DNA of 64,000 bases from Nonomuraea gerenzanensis (GCF_020215645.1 NZ_CP084058.1:2542001-2606000); one strand, 5' to 3'; numbered from the stretch's first letter, positions 8,221 to 18,814 are shown. Notes: a model not told the origin generated them from the sequence alone. Translations and numbers: made by a program.

Positions 8221-9213
8221 CTACAGGGTCAGCCGCCACTGGTGCCACTCGTCGAAGAGCTCGAAGCCCATGGCCTCGTTGATGGCCAGCATGTGGCGGT
8301 TGCTGGTGGCGTTCCAGGTGATGACGCGTTCGGCCTGTGGCTCGTGCTCGCGCAGCCACAGCAGGTTGGAGAGCTTGAGCAGCAGGCCGAGCCGGTGGCC
8401 GCGGTGCGCGCGCAGCACCGCCGTGTCGCCCTGCTGCGCCCAGCCGTCGGTGCGGCCGGTGTCGAGGAAGATGCGCGTGTACGCGGCCGGGGCGCCGTCG
8501 GAGTCGCGGCGGGCGATCGTGGTGTAGCAGGTCTGGCCGATCTCGGGCATGCTCTCCTCGCGGGCGCGCAGGCGTTCGAGACTGAAGTTCTGCTCCTCGA
8601 CGTCGTCGTGGCGCGGGGCGTCGTTCATGCCGTTCAGCAGGGTCGCGAGGTCGGGTAGCCGCTCGGGCGCGGCCGGGCCGATCCAGCGCTCCAGGGTGTA
8701 GCCCGAGACCTCGGGGAGCATCCGCTCCAGCGCGGGCCAGTCGGCCTTGCGCAGGTCGAGCGTGCGGCGCGCCTCTGACAGCGCCACGCTCATGCCGTGC
8801 GCGCCGGCGAAGCGCGCGCCGGTGCCGGTGGCGGGGGTCTCGGTGAGCAGCAGCGTACGGCCGTGCGCCCGCATGCGGTCGAGGGCGTGCCCGAACAGGG
8901 CGGCGCCGAGCCCGCGGCCCCGGTGGCCCGGCTGCACGACGAGGGGGAAGATCCAGCCCGCGCGGCGGTTGTCGAGCTGGGGGAAGGCCAGCGCGTAGCC
9001 GCCGACGACCTGCTCGCCGTCGATCAGGGCACAGGCCTCCACCTGCTGGGACGGCGAGTGCGCGCACATGTCGCGGCGGAAGCGGGCGAGCGGGACCACC
9101 GGGCCGGCGTCCTCCTGGTAGCCGGCCACGTACGCGGCGTGCAGGCCCGCGACGAGGTCGTCGTCGGAGGGGTCGCCCGGCCGGTCGGGGATCATGATGG
9201 GCTGGATGCGCAT
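8221..9213 (-). CDS. Two-domain GNAT-family N-acetyltransferase
   Basis: This is a 330-residue protein with two GNAT folds in tandem. The first has the acetyl-CoA loop VQPGHRGRGLGAAL near residue 95. The second has VLRAHRGHRLGLLLK near residue 275 followed by NAxSNxxMxxINExxGF, typical of such double proteins (Eis/mycothiol synthase-like layout). The acceptor substrate is unknown. An in-frame GTG lies 24 bases further upstream. ATG 9213 was preferred because it begins the conserved fold closely, but a GGGGGA run touches it too tightly to prove the start. The gene stands alone on the minus strand. Confidence 0.82.
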   Translation of the reverse strand: MRIQPIMIPDRPGDPSDDDLVAGLHAAYVAGYQEDAGPVVPLARFRRDMCAHSPSQQVEACALIDGEQVVGGYALAFPQLDNRRAGWIFPLVVQPGHRGRGLGAALFGHALDRMRAHGRTLLLTETPATGTGARFAGAHGMSVALSEARRTLDLRKADWPALERMLPEVSGYTLERWIGPAAPERLPDLATLLNGMNDAPRHDDVEEQNFSLERLRAREESMPEIGQTCYTTIARRDSDGAPAAYTRIFLDTGRTDGWAQQGDTAVLRAHRGHRLGLLLKLSNLLWLREHEPQAERVITWNATSNRHMLAINEAMGFELFDEWHQWRLTL

Positions 9214-9268
9214 TCCCCCAGCCAAGCGCACGCCCACCGGCCGGGCCAGCGGTTTTACCCGGCGCGGC

Positions 9269-9514
9269 CTACTGGCGGTAGTTCTCCACCTCGCCGGCCG
9301 GGCGGGCGCTGGCGCCGTCGGGGTCCTCGCCCGCGGTGCGCCGGGCGCGGCGCTGCCTGAGCAGGTCCCAGCACTGGTCGAGGGCCGTCTCCAGCTCCTT
9401 GATGCGTGCGTGCTCCTGGTCGGAGGGCACCTCGCCGGCGGACAGCCTGTCGCGCAGCTCGTGCTCCTCGGTGACCAGCGCGCTGATCGTGGTGAGAATC
9501 TCGTCGTCCCGCAT
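9269..9514 (-). CDS. DUF2630 family small protein
   Basis: This 81-residue acidic, helical protein matches DUF2630: MRDDEILTTISALVTEEHEL, then KELETALDQCWDLLRQRRAR and a VENYRQ tail. The function is unknown. The family probably forms a coiled coil. ATG 9514 is chosen over an upstream extension because of a leaderless -10 hexamer and because it matches the usual family N-terminus. It diverges from the DDAH gene. Confidence 0.88.
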   Translation of the reverse strand: MRDDEILTTISALVTEEHELRDRLSAGEVPSDQEHARIKELETALDQCWDLLRQRRARRTAGEDPDGASARPAGEVENYRQ

Positions 9515-9521
9515 GTCCAAG

Positions 9522-9527
9522 ACTCTA
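9522..9527 (-). promoter_or_regulatory. -10 hexamer TAGAGT before the DUF2630 gene
   Basis: The hexamer ends 7 bases before ATG 9514 on the minus strand. It sits in the 38-base divergent gap shared with the DDAH gene. Confidence 0.4.
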
Positions 9528-9552
9528 ATCACCGCGTGATAGAACACGCCCT

Positions 9553-10299
9553 ATGGCTGGTATCGCGCTGGTAAGGAAGCCCGGCCCGCGGATCTCCGAG
9601 GGCATCGTCACGCACATCGAGCGCGAGCCGGTGGATCACGAACGGGCCGCCGCCCAGCACGACGCCTACGTTGAGGCGCTGGCCGAGGCGGGCTGGCGGC
9701 CGGTGCACGTGCCGCGCGCCGACGACCTGCCCGACGCGCCCTTCGTGGAGGACACCATGGTGGTGTCGGGCCGGCTGGCCGTGCTGACCAGGCCCGGGGC
9801 GCCGGAGCGGCGCCCGGAGGTGGAGTCGGTGGCTCGGGTGGTGCACGAGCTGGGCATGAAGTCGGTCAGGATCGCGCCGCCCGGCACGCTCGACGGCGGC
9901 GACGTGCTGCAGGTCGGCTCCACCGTGTACGTGGGCAGGTCGGCCAGGACCAGCGACGAGGGCATCGCCCAGCTCGCCGCCCTGCTGCCCGAGCGCCAGG
10001 TCGTGCCCGTGGAGCTGCGCGGCGTGCTGCACCTGAAGTCGGCGGTGACCGCGCTGCCCGACGGGACGCTCATCGGCGATCCCGCCTGTGTGGACCTGCC
10101 CGGGGTGCTGGCGCCGGAGGAGGAGTCGGGCGGGCACGTGGTGGTGCTGGGCGAGGACCGGGTCTTGCTGGCCGCGTCGGCTCCGCAGACCGCCGCCATG
10201 CTCGAAAAACGCGGATATTTCGTGACGAAGGTGGAGATCTCGGAGTACGAGAAGCTCGAAGGTTGTGTGACCTGCCTGAGCGTGCTCGTGGCCGATTGA
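9553..10299 (+). CDS. ddaH: Dimethylarginine dimethylaminohydrolase-type hydrolase (DDAH)
   Basis: This 248-residue pentein-fold enzyme shows FVEDTMVV (substrate carboxylate binding), the catalytic His in LHLKSAVT and a nucleophilic Cys in VTCLS (Cys241). DDAH hydrolyses methylated arginine to citrulline and methylamines. In bacteria it may also be a general guanidine-modifying enzyme. It is distinct from the longer pentein gene at 33366-34163. It diverges from the DUF2630 gene with a 38-base gap and is followed by the leuA leader region. Confidence 0.87.
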   Translation: MAGIALVRKPGPRISEGIVTHIEREPVDHERAAAQHDAYVEALAEAGWRPVHVPRADDLPDAPFVEDTMVVSGRLAVLTRPGAPERRPEVESVARVVHELGMKSVRIAPPGTLDGGDVLQVGSTVYVGRSARTSDEGIAQLAALLPERQVVPVELRGVLHLKSAVTALPDGTLIGDPACVDLPGVLAPEEESGGHVVVLGEDRVLLAASAPQTAAMLEKRGYFVTKVEISEYEKLEGCVTCLSVLVAD

Positions 10300-10316
10300 C
10301 GGTTCTCAGATGGTGA

Positions 10317-12188
<1,872 letters not shown>

Positions 12189-12206
12189 CCAATCGGCTCT
12201 GACAGG

Positions 12207-12246
12207 GGGCACGGCGAGCTACTCGCCGTGCCCTCTTTCTTTTCCG
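12207..12246 (+). terminator. Rho-independent terminator of leuA
   Basis: A perfect 12-base-pair stem (GGGCACGGCGAG with CTCGCCGTGCCC, loop CTA) is followed by a pyrimidine-rich TCTTTCTTTTCC tract. Confidence 0.9.
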
Positions 12247-12249
12247 TGC

Positions 12250-12273
12250 CTTAGTGAACGTTGCGTTTCTAAG
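12250..12273. promoter_or_regulatory. Operator 1 upstream of the efflux cassette
   Basis: This is an imperfect palindrome with outer arms CTTAG/CTAAG and inner arms AACG/CGTT, overlapping the -35 element. It is nearly the reverse complement of operator 2. The right half lacks one base. Confidence 0.65.
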
Positions 12274-12289
12274 TGCTGAATCGTATGCT
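12261..12289 (+). promoter_or_regulatory. Promoter of the efflux/PEP-enzyme cassette
   Basis: -35 TTGCGT (12261-12266), a 17-base spacer and -10 TATGCT (12284-12289). The -35 lies inside operator 1 and the -10 ends one base before operator 2, a geometry expected for repression. Confidence 0.6.
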
Positions 12290-12290
12290 C

Positions 12291-12315
12291 CTTAGAGAAC
12301 GCACCGTTTACTAAG
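12291..12315. promoter_or_regulatory. Operator 2 upstream of the efflux cassette
   Basis: A 25-base dyad with arms CTTAG/CTAAG and AACG/CGTT. Nine of twelve positions pair. It covers the expected transcription start. The likely ligand is the TetR protein encoded at 16245-16850. Confidence 0.65.
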
Positions 12316-12326
12316 GAGGCGATGTC

Positions 12327-13703
12327 GTGGGGCTGGTGCTGGCCGGGCTGATGCTGGCGATGCTGCTCGGCGCGCTGGATCAGACGATCATGGCGCCCGC
12401 GCTGCCCGCCGTCGCGGGCGCGCTGGGCGGGCTCGATCGCATGCCCGCCGTCGTCAGCGCCTACCTCGTCGCCGCCACCGTCGTCATGCCCGTGTACGGC
12501 AAGCTCGGCGACCGGTACGGCCGGAAAGCCACCATGCAGGCGGCCGTCGTGATCTTCGTGACCGGGGCCGTGTTGTGCGGGCTGGCCACGTCGATGCCGC
12601 AGTTCATCGCCTTCCGGGCGATCCAGGGGCTGGGCGGCGGCGGGCTGGTCATCGGGGCTCAGGCGATCATCGGCGAGCTGGTGAGCCCCCGTGAGCGCGG
12701 GCGTTACCTCGGGCTGTTCGGCGCCGCGTACATCGTGGCCGCCGTCGGCGGGCCGCTGGTCGGCGGGTTCTTCGTGGACGGGCCGGGGTGGCGGTGGATC
12801 TTCGCCGTCTACCCGCCGCTGGGGCTGCTGGCGCTGGTGCTGCTCAGCGTCGCGCTGAAGCTGCCGCGGCCCCGCACGCGCGCGCCGCTCGACGTGGCCG
12901 GGGCCGTCACGCTGGGCGCCACCGTGGTCGGGATCGTCATGGTGGGGGAGAGCGGGAACCCCGCCTACCTCGCCCTGGCCGCCGCCGGCGTGGTGGCGTG
13001 GCTGGTCAGCGCGCGGTTCGCGCGGGACCCGATCCTGCCGCTGCGGCTGTTCGCCGACCGGGCGTTCGCGGTGCCCGTGGCGATCAGCCTGCTCATCGGG
13101 TTCGCGCTGTTCGGGACGATCACGTACCTGCCGGCGTACGCGCAGATCGCCCTGCACACCAGCGCCACGCAGGCCGGGCTGCTGGTGACCGCGCTCATGG
13201 GCGGCGTGCTGGTCGCCGCCGTCGCCTCCGGCCGGCTCATCACCCGGACGGGGACGTACAAGCCGTACCCCGTCGCGGGCACGGCCCTGGCGGCGGCGGG
13301 GCTCGCCCTGCTGGGGTTCGCCGGAGCCGGGCCGGTCGTGCTCGTGCTCGCGCTGCTGCTGACAGGGCTCGGGGTCGGGCTGGTCATGCAGGTCATGGTG
13401 CTGGCCGCGCAGAACGCCGTCGAGTACGCCGACCTCGGCACCGCCACCTCGTCGGTGACCTTCGTCCGCCAGGTCGGGGCGTCGGCCGGAGTGGCGCTGG
13501 TGGGGGCGCTGATCACGCTCACCTCGGGCATCTCCAGCACCTCGCCGGCGAATCTGCCGGAAGCCGTGCGCGGCCAGTTCGCCGCCGCCGTGCCGCCCGT
13601 CTTCGCGGCCATGGCGCCGCTGCTGGTCGTGGCGTTCCTCCTGGCGCTCGCGCTGCCGGCGCGCCCGCTCCGTACCACTGCTCACGTTGAGGAGAACCGG
13701 TGA
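12327..13703 (+). CDS. MFS drug efflux transporter, DHA2/EmrB-QacA type
   Basis: The 458-residue, about 14-helix proton antiporter has the DHA2 signatures LDQTIMAPALPAVA in helix 1, GKLGDRYGRK in the 2-3 loop and GLGGGGLVIGAQAII in helix 4-5. It probably exports hydrophobic drugs. GTG at 12327 is used because it follows an AGGAGG site by about eight bases. It is first in a three-gene unit: its TGA overlaps the GTG of the PEP-utilising enzyme (GTGA). Twin operators in its promoter indicate tight repression and induction by a ligand. Confidence 0.92.
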   Translation: MGLVLAGLMLAMLLGALDQTIMAPALPAVAGALGGLDRMPAVVSAYLVAATVVMPVYGKLGDRYGRKATMQAAVVIFVTGAVLCGLATSMPQFIAFRAIQGLGGGGLVIGAQAIIGELVSPRERGRYLGLFGAAYIVAAVGGPLVGGFFVDGPGWRWIFAVYPPLGLLALVLLSVALKLPRPRTRAPLDVAGAVTLGATVVGIVMVGESGNPAYLALAAAGVVAWLVSARFARDPILPLRLFADRAFAVPVAISLLIGFALFGTITYLPAYAQIALHTSATQAGLLVTALMGGVLVAAVASGRLITRTGTYKPYPVAGTALAAAGLALLGFAGAGPVVLVLALLLTGLGVGLVMQVMVLAAQNAVEYADLGTATSSVTFVRQVGASAGVALVGALITLTSGISSTSPANLPEAVRGQFAAAVPPVFAAMAPLLVVAFLLALALPARPLRTTAHVEENR

Positions 13704-16234
13704 AACTCGTCGCACCGCTGCGTGCCTTCGGCCGCGCCGATCTGGCCACGGCCGGGGGGAAGGGCGCCAACCTGGGCGAGCTGGTCAGGAACGGCTTTCC
13801 GGTGCCTGACGGCTTCGTCGTCACCACGTACGCGTACGAGCTGGTCGCTCAGGGCGGCGGCACGCGTTTCGAGCAGGTGGAGCTGCCAGGTGAGCTGCGG
13901 CGGGCGATCACCGACGCCTACGCCGGGCTCGGCGGCGGGCCCGTGGCCGTGCGGTCGAGTGCCACGGCCGAGGACCTGCCGGGCGCGGCGTTCGCCGGGC
14001 AGCAGGACACCTACCTCAACGTCGTCGGCGAGCCTGCTCTGATCGATGCGGTCCGGCGGTGCTGGGGGTCGTTGTGGAACGAGCGTGCCGTCGCCTATCG
14101 GGCGCGGCTGGGCATCTCCGACTCGGAGGTGCGGATCGCGGTGGTGGTGCAGCGGATGGTGGAGGCGGAGGTGGCGGGGGTGCTGTTCACCGCTGATCCG
14201 GTCAGTGGTGATCGGGGGCGGCTGGTCATCGACGCGAGCAGCGGGCTGGGGGAGGCCGTGGTGTCGGGGCTGGTCACGCCGGACCATTACGTGGTGGACG
14301 GGCGGGGGCGCGTCGACTTCACCCCGGGACGTCGGGAGGTGGTCATCCGCAGTGCGGCCGGTGGCGGGGTCGTGCGTGAGACGGCGGCGCGGGCGCGCGC
14401 CGAGCGGCCGGTCGGCGGGGCAGAGCGGCTGCCGGATGTCGGCGGGGCAGAGCGGCTGCCGGATGAGGTGGTGGCCGAGCTGGGGCGGCTGGGGCGGGAG
14501 GTGGCCGCGCAGTTCGGGCGGCCGCAGGACATCGAGTGGGCGTACGCGCAGGGACGGCTGCACCTGCTGCAGGCGCGGCCGATGACCGCGCTGCCGCCGC
14601 CTCCGGTGGGCCGGCTCAACCCGTTCCAGCGCCGCCTGGCCACGGTCTTGATGGAGTACCTGCCCGAGCGGCCGTACCCGATCGACATGTCCACCTGGGT
14701 CCCCCATGGTCCGGCCGGGCTGATGCGCAACGTCCTGGGCAGCTTCGGCGTGCGGCGCGCGTTCGACGACTTCCTCCAGGAGGAGGACGGCGTCGTCTAC
14801 CGGATGCTGCCTCCGTCGCCGAAGCCGACCGTCAAGGTGCTCGCGGCGCCGTTCCGGGTGCTGGCGAAGGCCAGGCGGTACGACCCGGCCCGGTGGACGG
14901 AGGATCGGCGGTTCCGTGACTACCTCGCGTCGGTCGAGGCGCTGCGGGGGCGGGATCTGCGGGCGATGACGTGGGGTGAGCTGCTGCGGGTGCCTCGGCA
15001 GGCGCTGGCGTTGGTGGGGCCTGTGGCCGATCTGCGGGTGGACTACCTGCCGGGGACGGGGGTGGCGCTGCTGCGGCTGCTGGTGGCTGTTCGGGTGCTG
15101 GGGCGGGGGGAGGTGTTCGCCGATCTGCTGCACGGGGCGCGTACCCGGACCACGGACGCCAATGCGGCGTTGGAGCGGCTGGCCGAGGTGGCGCGGCGGA
15201 CGGGGGCGCTGGAGGCGGATCCGGTGCCTGCGGAGTTCGCGGAGGCGATGGCGGCGTTCCTGGACGAGTTCGGTCATCGGGAGACCGCGAGCCCGATCCT
15301 GGTCACGCCGCCCACGTGGGCGGATGCTCCGGAGGTGGTGCTCGGACTGGTGAGGATGCTGACCTCGGGCTCGGCCATGCCGCACAGCTCTCCTGCGCGG
15401 CAAGAGTCACCCTCGTCGCAAGGGCTGCCCGCGCCGCAGGGGCCGGGTGCGCGGAAGGAGGGCGATGACGCGCTGGGACGCCTGCTCGCCCACCCCCTGC
15501 TGCGGGGCAAGGGCCGTCGCGCTCGCATGACACGCTGGGTGCAGGCCGCGCGGGCGGGGGTCGCGTTCAGGGAGGACAGCCACTTCTTCTTCATGATGCC
15601 GCAGCCCATCCTGCGCAGATCGTTGCTGGAGCTGGGCCGCCGCCTGTGCGACGCGGGTGTCCTTGACGTGCCGGAGGCAGTCTTCCACCTGCGCCTGGAG
15701 GAGCTGGAGGAGATCGAGGACGTGACCGCCCTGCGCGGGCCGCACGCCGAGCGGCTGCGGGAGACCGTCGCCAGGCGGGCGCTCAAGCGGGAGGAGCTCG
15801 CCGGGGTGCGGCTCATCGACCCCGCGGCGATCTTCCCGCCGGCCGAGACCGGCGACGCGCTGCTCACCGGTGCCCCGGTCGGTGGCGGCAGCGCGACCGG
15901 GCCGGTGAAGGTGATCGCCACGCCCGCCGAGTTCGGCCGGCTGGCCGCCGGTGACGTGCTCGTCTGCCCGTACACGAACCCGTCATGGACGCCGCTGTTC
16001 CAGCACGCGGCGGCCGTGGTCGTGGACACCGGCGGCGCGGCCTCGCACGCGGCGATCGTGGCCAGGGAGTACGGCATCCCCGCCGTCATGGGCACCGGCA
16101 CGGGCACCTCGACGCTCCAGGACGGGCAGCTCGTCACGGTCAACGGCGACACCGGCACGGTGACCAGCCCGGTCACCGCGACGGCGGGCGGCGGCCCAGC
16201 CGCCGGCGCGGTCACCGGTCCCGGCGCTTCCTAG
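13700..16234 (+). CDS. PEP-synthase-like phosphotransferase (rifampin phosphotransferase-like)
   Basis: This 844-residue protein has an N-terminal PEP/pyruvate-binding ATP-grasp domain (GGKGANLGELVRNGF at 20, VRSSATAEDLPGAAFAGQQ near 93), a long middle domain, and a C-terminal swivelling phosphohistidine domain (TGGAASHAAIVARE, His783). Size and order match rifampin phosphotransferases and related orphan enzymes, which phosphorylate a small molecule using ATP through a His intermediate. Coupling to an efflux pump and a TetR regulator supports a resistance role. The actual substrate is unproven. A perfect 27-base tandem duplication and a Pro/Ser/Gln-rich insert (about residues 560-590) are odd features. 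Confidence 0.85.
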   Translation: MKLVAPLRAFGRADLATAGGKGANLGELVRNGFPVPDGFVVTTYAYELVAQGGGTRFEQVELPGELRRAITDAYAGLGGGPVAVRSSATAEDLPGAAFAGQQDTYLNVVGEPALIDAVRRCWGSLWNERAVAYRARLGISDSEVRIAVVVQRMVEAEVAGVLFTADPVSGDRGRLVIDASSGLGEAVVSGLVTPDHYVVDGRGRVDFTPGRREVVIRSAAGGGVVRETAARARAERPVGGAERLPDVGGAERLPDEVVAELGRLGREVAAQFGRPQDIEWAYAQGRLHLLQARPMTALPPPPVGRLNPFQRRLATVLMEYLPERPYPIDMSTWVPHGPAGLMRNVLGSFGVRRAFDDFLQEEDGVVYRMLPPSPKPTVKVLAAPFRVLAKARRYDPARWTEDRRFRDYLASVEALRGRDLRAMTWGELLRVPRQALALVGPVADLRVDYLPGTGVALLRLLVAVRVLGRGEVFADLLHGARTRTTDANAALERLAEVARRTGALEADPVPAEFAEAMAAFLDEFGHRETASPILVTPPTWADAPEVVLGLVRMLTSGSAMPHSSPARQESPSSQGLPAPQGPGARKEGDDALGRLLAHPLLRGKGRRARMTRWVQAARAGVAFREDSHFFFMMPQPILRRSLLELGRRLCDAGVLDVPEAVFHLRLEELEEIEDVTALRGPHAERLRETVARRALKREELAGVRLIDPAAIFPPAETGDALLTGAPVGGGSATGPVKVIATPAEFGRLAAGDVLVCPYTNPSWTPLFQHAAAVVVDTGGAASHAAIVAREYGIPAVMGTGTGTSTLQDGQLVTVNGDTGTVTSPVTATAGGGPAAGAVTGPGAS
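14411..14464 (+). repeat. Perfect 27-bp tandem duplication inside the PEP-enzyme gene
   Basis: Two identical 27-base units abut (14411-14437 and 14438-14464) and duplicate nine residues, VGGAERLPD, in frame. No base differs between copies, so the event looks recent or is kept by gene conversion. Confidence 0.95.
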
Positions 16235-16237
16235 AAT
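16232..16237 (+). promoter_or_regulatory. -10 hexamer TAGAAT before the TetR gene
   Basis: It overlaps the stop codon of the preceding gene and ends 7 bases before ATG 16245. This gives the regulator its own leaderless transcript. Confidence 0.45.
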
Positions 16238-16244
16238 GCTGGCC

Positions 16245-16850
16245 ATGGTCACCGACCACCGCAAGCTGCCACGACGCCGGGGCGAGGCGCTCAGCGCCGC
16301 GATCTACCAGGCCACCCTCGACGAGCTGGCCGAGGTCGGCTACGCCGGGCTGACCATGGAGGGGGTCGCCGAGCGGGCCAAGGCCAGCAAGGCCTCGCTC
16401 TACCGGCGCTGGCCCACCCGCATCGAGCTGGTGATGGAGGCGGTCTACCAGTCGCTGCCCAGCCCGGAGAGCTCGCCCGACACCGGCAATCTGCGGGACG
16501 ACCTGGTCGCCATGCTCACCCGTACGGCGCAGGCCCTGTCGGGGCCGGCCGGTGAGGCGATGCGCGGGCTGCTCGGCGAGGCGTTGCGCGGGGAGTCGCC
16601 GCTGAGCACCCTGCGGCGCAACTCCCAGGGCACGGCCAGGAAGCTGATGGAGGAGATCGTGCGGCGGGCGGTCGAGCGCGGTGAGGTGGATCCCGCGGAC
16701 GTCACCCCCCGCCGCCTCGACTCCGGGCACGCGCTGCTGCGTCACCACTTCCTCTTCGAGGGGCCGCCGATCCCGGAGCGGCTGGTGGCCGAGATCGTGG
16801 ACGAGGTGCTCGTGCCGCTGCTCCAACCAACCGCGCGGGCGACCGGCTGA
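16245..16850 (+). CDS. TetR/AcrR-family transcriptional regulator
   Basis: This is a 201-residue protein. Its N-terminal helix-turn-helix (YAGLTMEGVAERAKASKASL, then YRRWPTRIELV) is classic TetR. The C-terminal part resembles TetR_C ligand domains with RLDSGHALLRHHFLF. It follows the efflux and PEP-enzyme genes on the same strand and is the obvious candidate for the twin operators at 12250-12315. ATG 16245 is chosen over one nine bases upstream because of the -10 spacing. The inducer is unknown. Confidence 0.9.
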   Translation: MVTDHRKLPRRRGEALSAAIYQATLDELAEVGYAGLTMEGVAERAKASKASLYRRWPTRIELVMEAVYQSLPSPESSPDTGNLRDDLVAMLTRTAQALSGPAGEAMRGLLGEALRGESPLSTLRRNSQGTARKLMEEIVRRAVERGEVDPADVTPRRLDSGHALLRHHFLFEGPPIPERLVAEIVDEVLVPLLQPTARATG

Positions 16851-16889
16851 GGCCGCCGCCGGACCCGGTTTGGCCGCTGCAGACGACGC

Positions 16890-17777
16890 TCAGATGTGGG
16901 CCGGGCCGAGCGCGGTGGGCTCGGGCAGGGCCGGATCGTGCGGGGAGCGCCGCAGGACGGCCCGCGCGACCAGCGCCGCCAGCCCCGTGCTGAGCACCGC
17001 GCAGGCTGCCACCGCCGGCCCGAACCACGGCGACACCTGCCACAGCCCGAACGCCATCAGCCCCGCCACCGCCGTCCACCCGATCGCGTTCATGACGGCC
17101 GCCACCGCCAGCGACTTCCCGGCGGCCCGGACGGCGCCCGCCATCACGGGGGAGGCGGCGGCGGCCAGCGGAAGCGGCAGGACCAGCGTCATGAGGGTCG
17201 GGACGAAGAAGCCGCCCATCATGGCGTCGCCGAGTGCCGGTAGGGGAGCCGCCGCACCCAGCGCCAGGCTGACATAGCTGAGCAGGACGAGCCCGATCGG
17301 GACTGCCACGGCGAGGGCCGTCAGCAGCACCCGCCGCCCGGTCGCCCGCGCCGCCGCACCGTAGGGCGCCCGCTTGTCCGCGGCTCGGGCGGCGATGCCG
17401 AGCTGCCACGGGGCCAGCAGGGCCATCGCGCCCGCTCCGGCGAAGCAGGTCATGGCCGCCCTGAACAGCCAGCCGACCTCCTCGGCCCGATCCGACGGGA
17501 ACGAGAGGGCGGCGGCGTCGCGGACCGCGGGGTTCCACAACATCCACAGAGCGTAGGAGCCGGCGACGAGGATCGCCCAGAGCGGCAGGCGCAGCGGCCG
17601 GGCGCCGGGGATGCGGCGGTGGTGCAGCCACGCGTCCGCCGCCCCGGCGGCCAGGTCGAGCACCGTGCGCAGCCGCACAGGACGGGCGGCGACCAGGTCG
17701 GCGACCTCCTCGCCGTACCGCTCCCGCCACGCCTTCGGGTAGAGCCTCAGCACGGCCCCCGCCACGGCTCGCATCAT
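16890..17777 (-). CDS. Integral membrane protein paired with a PadR regulator
   Basis: The 295-residue protein begins with the cytoplasmic motif LYPKAWRERYGEEVADLV, seen in actinobacterial proteins encoded next to PadR regulators. About seven to eight membrane helices follow. No enzymatic motif is visible. ATG 17777 overlaps the PadR stop (ATGA), so the two are translated together. The pair probably forms a regulated unit responding to membrane stress or a drug, but this is inferred from context only. Confidence 0.75.
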   Translation of the reverse strand: MMRAVAGAVLRLYPKAWRERYGEEVADLVAARPVRLRTVLDLAAGAADAWLHHRRIPGARPLRLPLWAILVAGSYALWMLWNPAVRDAAALSFPSDRAEEVGWLFRAAMTCFAGAGAMALLAPWQLGIAARAADKRAPYGAAARATGRRVLLTALAVAVPIGLVLLSYVSLALGAAAPLPALGDAMMGGFFVPTLMTLVLPLPLAAAASPVMAGAVRAAGKSLAVAAVMNAIGWTAVAGLMAFGLWQVSPWFGPAVAACAVLSTGLAALVARAVLRRSPHDPALPEPTALGPAHI

Positions 17778-18097
17778 GCCTGCCCCCAAGCCATCCGCCG
17801 CACCCCCGCCTGCTCCACCCGGCGCAGTGTGGCGAGCTGCTCCCGCAGCGCGTCACGCCCGCCGTCGGTGATCCGGTACGGCTTGCGCCGCTCCGCCGAC
17901 TCCACGGCCTCGATCCAGCCGCGTTCCTCCAGCCGCATCAGCGCCCCGTAGAGCGTCCCCGGCTCCAGCGAGGTCCCCGAGAACTGCTCGATGTCGCTGA
18001 TCATCCGGTATCCGTGTTTCTGCCCCTCGGCGAGGCTGATGAGCACCAGTAGCGCCACATCAGTGAAGCGGCCGAGCGACTGCGTCTTGCGAGCCAT
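17774..18097 (-). CDS. PadR-family transcriptional regulator
   Basis: This is a 107-residue winged-helix protein with family features ALLVLISLAEGQKHGYRM, LEPGTLYGALMRLEERGWIE and KPYRITDGGRDALREQL. PadR proteins repress their own and neighbouring genes until bound by a ligand. It is first in a two-gene operon with the membrane protein. A short AT-rich stretch upstream (AAGTAAAACTTAGTAAGTT around 18103-18121) with repeated AGTAA and ACTTA half-sites may be its operator. Confidence 0.93.
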   Translation of the reverse strand: MARKTQSLGRFTDVALLVLISLAEGQKHGYRMISDIEQFSGTSLEPGTLYGALMRLEERGWIEAVESAERRKPYRITDGGRDALREQLATLRRVEQAGVRRMAWGQA

Positions 18098-18121
18098 GTA
18101 TTAAGTAAAACTTAGTAAGTT

Positions 18122-18814
18122 CTACTGAGCAAGTCCGATCGTGCCCGCCGCCAGCCGCATGCTGTGCTCGAACGCCTCCCGCCGGTTCTCGATCGTGTTG
18201 TCGAACTGGCCGAACACCTCGAAGTTGACCCACCCGTACAGGGTGGTCCAGGCCGCGAGCGCGCGCCAGATCACGTTGTCGGGCACGGCGGGCATGAGTT
18301 CGCGGAAGCCCGCCACGTCCGGCTCCAGGTCGGCGGGCAGGTCCTCCTCGGGGACCCGCACCGCGCCCGCCTGCCAGGCGTCGGACATGACGCGGCCCAG
18401 CACGGCCACGTCGCGTACGCGGGCCTCCACCGTGTCCTGGGGCGCCTGGTAGCCGGGGACGGGGGAGCCGTAGATCAGGGCGTACTCGTGCGGATGGGCG
18501 ACCCCCCACTCGCGCACGGCGCGGCAGGCGGCGAGCCATCGCCCGAGGTGGTCCTCGCGGGGGGTCGCGGCCTCGCTGTGCTCGACGGCCGCGCCGAGGG
18601 CGTTGTAGCTGTCGATGATCAGCGCGGTGAGCAGGTCGTCGCGGCTCGGGAAGTAGCGGTAGATGGCCGAGGAGACCATGCCCATCTCCCGGGCCACCGC
18701 GCGGAGTGACAGGCCGCCGGCCCCTTCGGTGGCGAGCTGGCGGCGCGCGATGTCGGTGATCTCTTTGGTGAGCTCGGCCCTGACGCGTTCTCTGGCGGTG
18801 CGGCTGGCTGTCAT
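18122..18814 (-). CDS. TetR/AcrR regulator of the YrdB/epimerase operon
   Basis: The protein has 230 residues. The N-terminal helix-turn-helix (GGLSLRAVAREMGMVSSAIY, then RYFPSRDDLLTALI) is followed by a WHG-type C-terminal domain (NVIWRALAAWTTLYGWVNFE). ATG 18814 is preferred to longer reading-frame extensions because those would run through the operator region. The gene diverges from the YrdB operon, and the shared intergenic space holds two near-identical palindromes. It should repress both directions. Confidence 0.9.
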   Translation of the reverse strand: MTASRTARERVRAELTKEITDIARRQLATEGAGGLSLRAVAREMGMVSSAIYRYFPSRDDLLTALIIDSYNALGAAVEHSEAATPREDHLGRWLAACRAVREWGVAHPHEYALIYGSPVPGYQAPQDTVEARVRDVAVLGRVMSDAWQAGAVRVPEEDLPADLEPDVAGFRELMPAVPDNVIWRALAAWTTLYGWVNFEVFGQFDNTIENRREAFEHSMRLAAGTIGLAQ

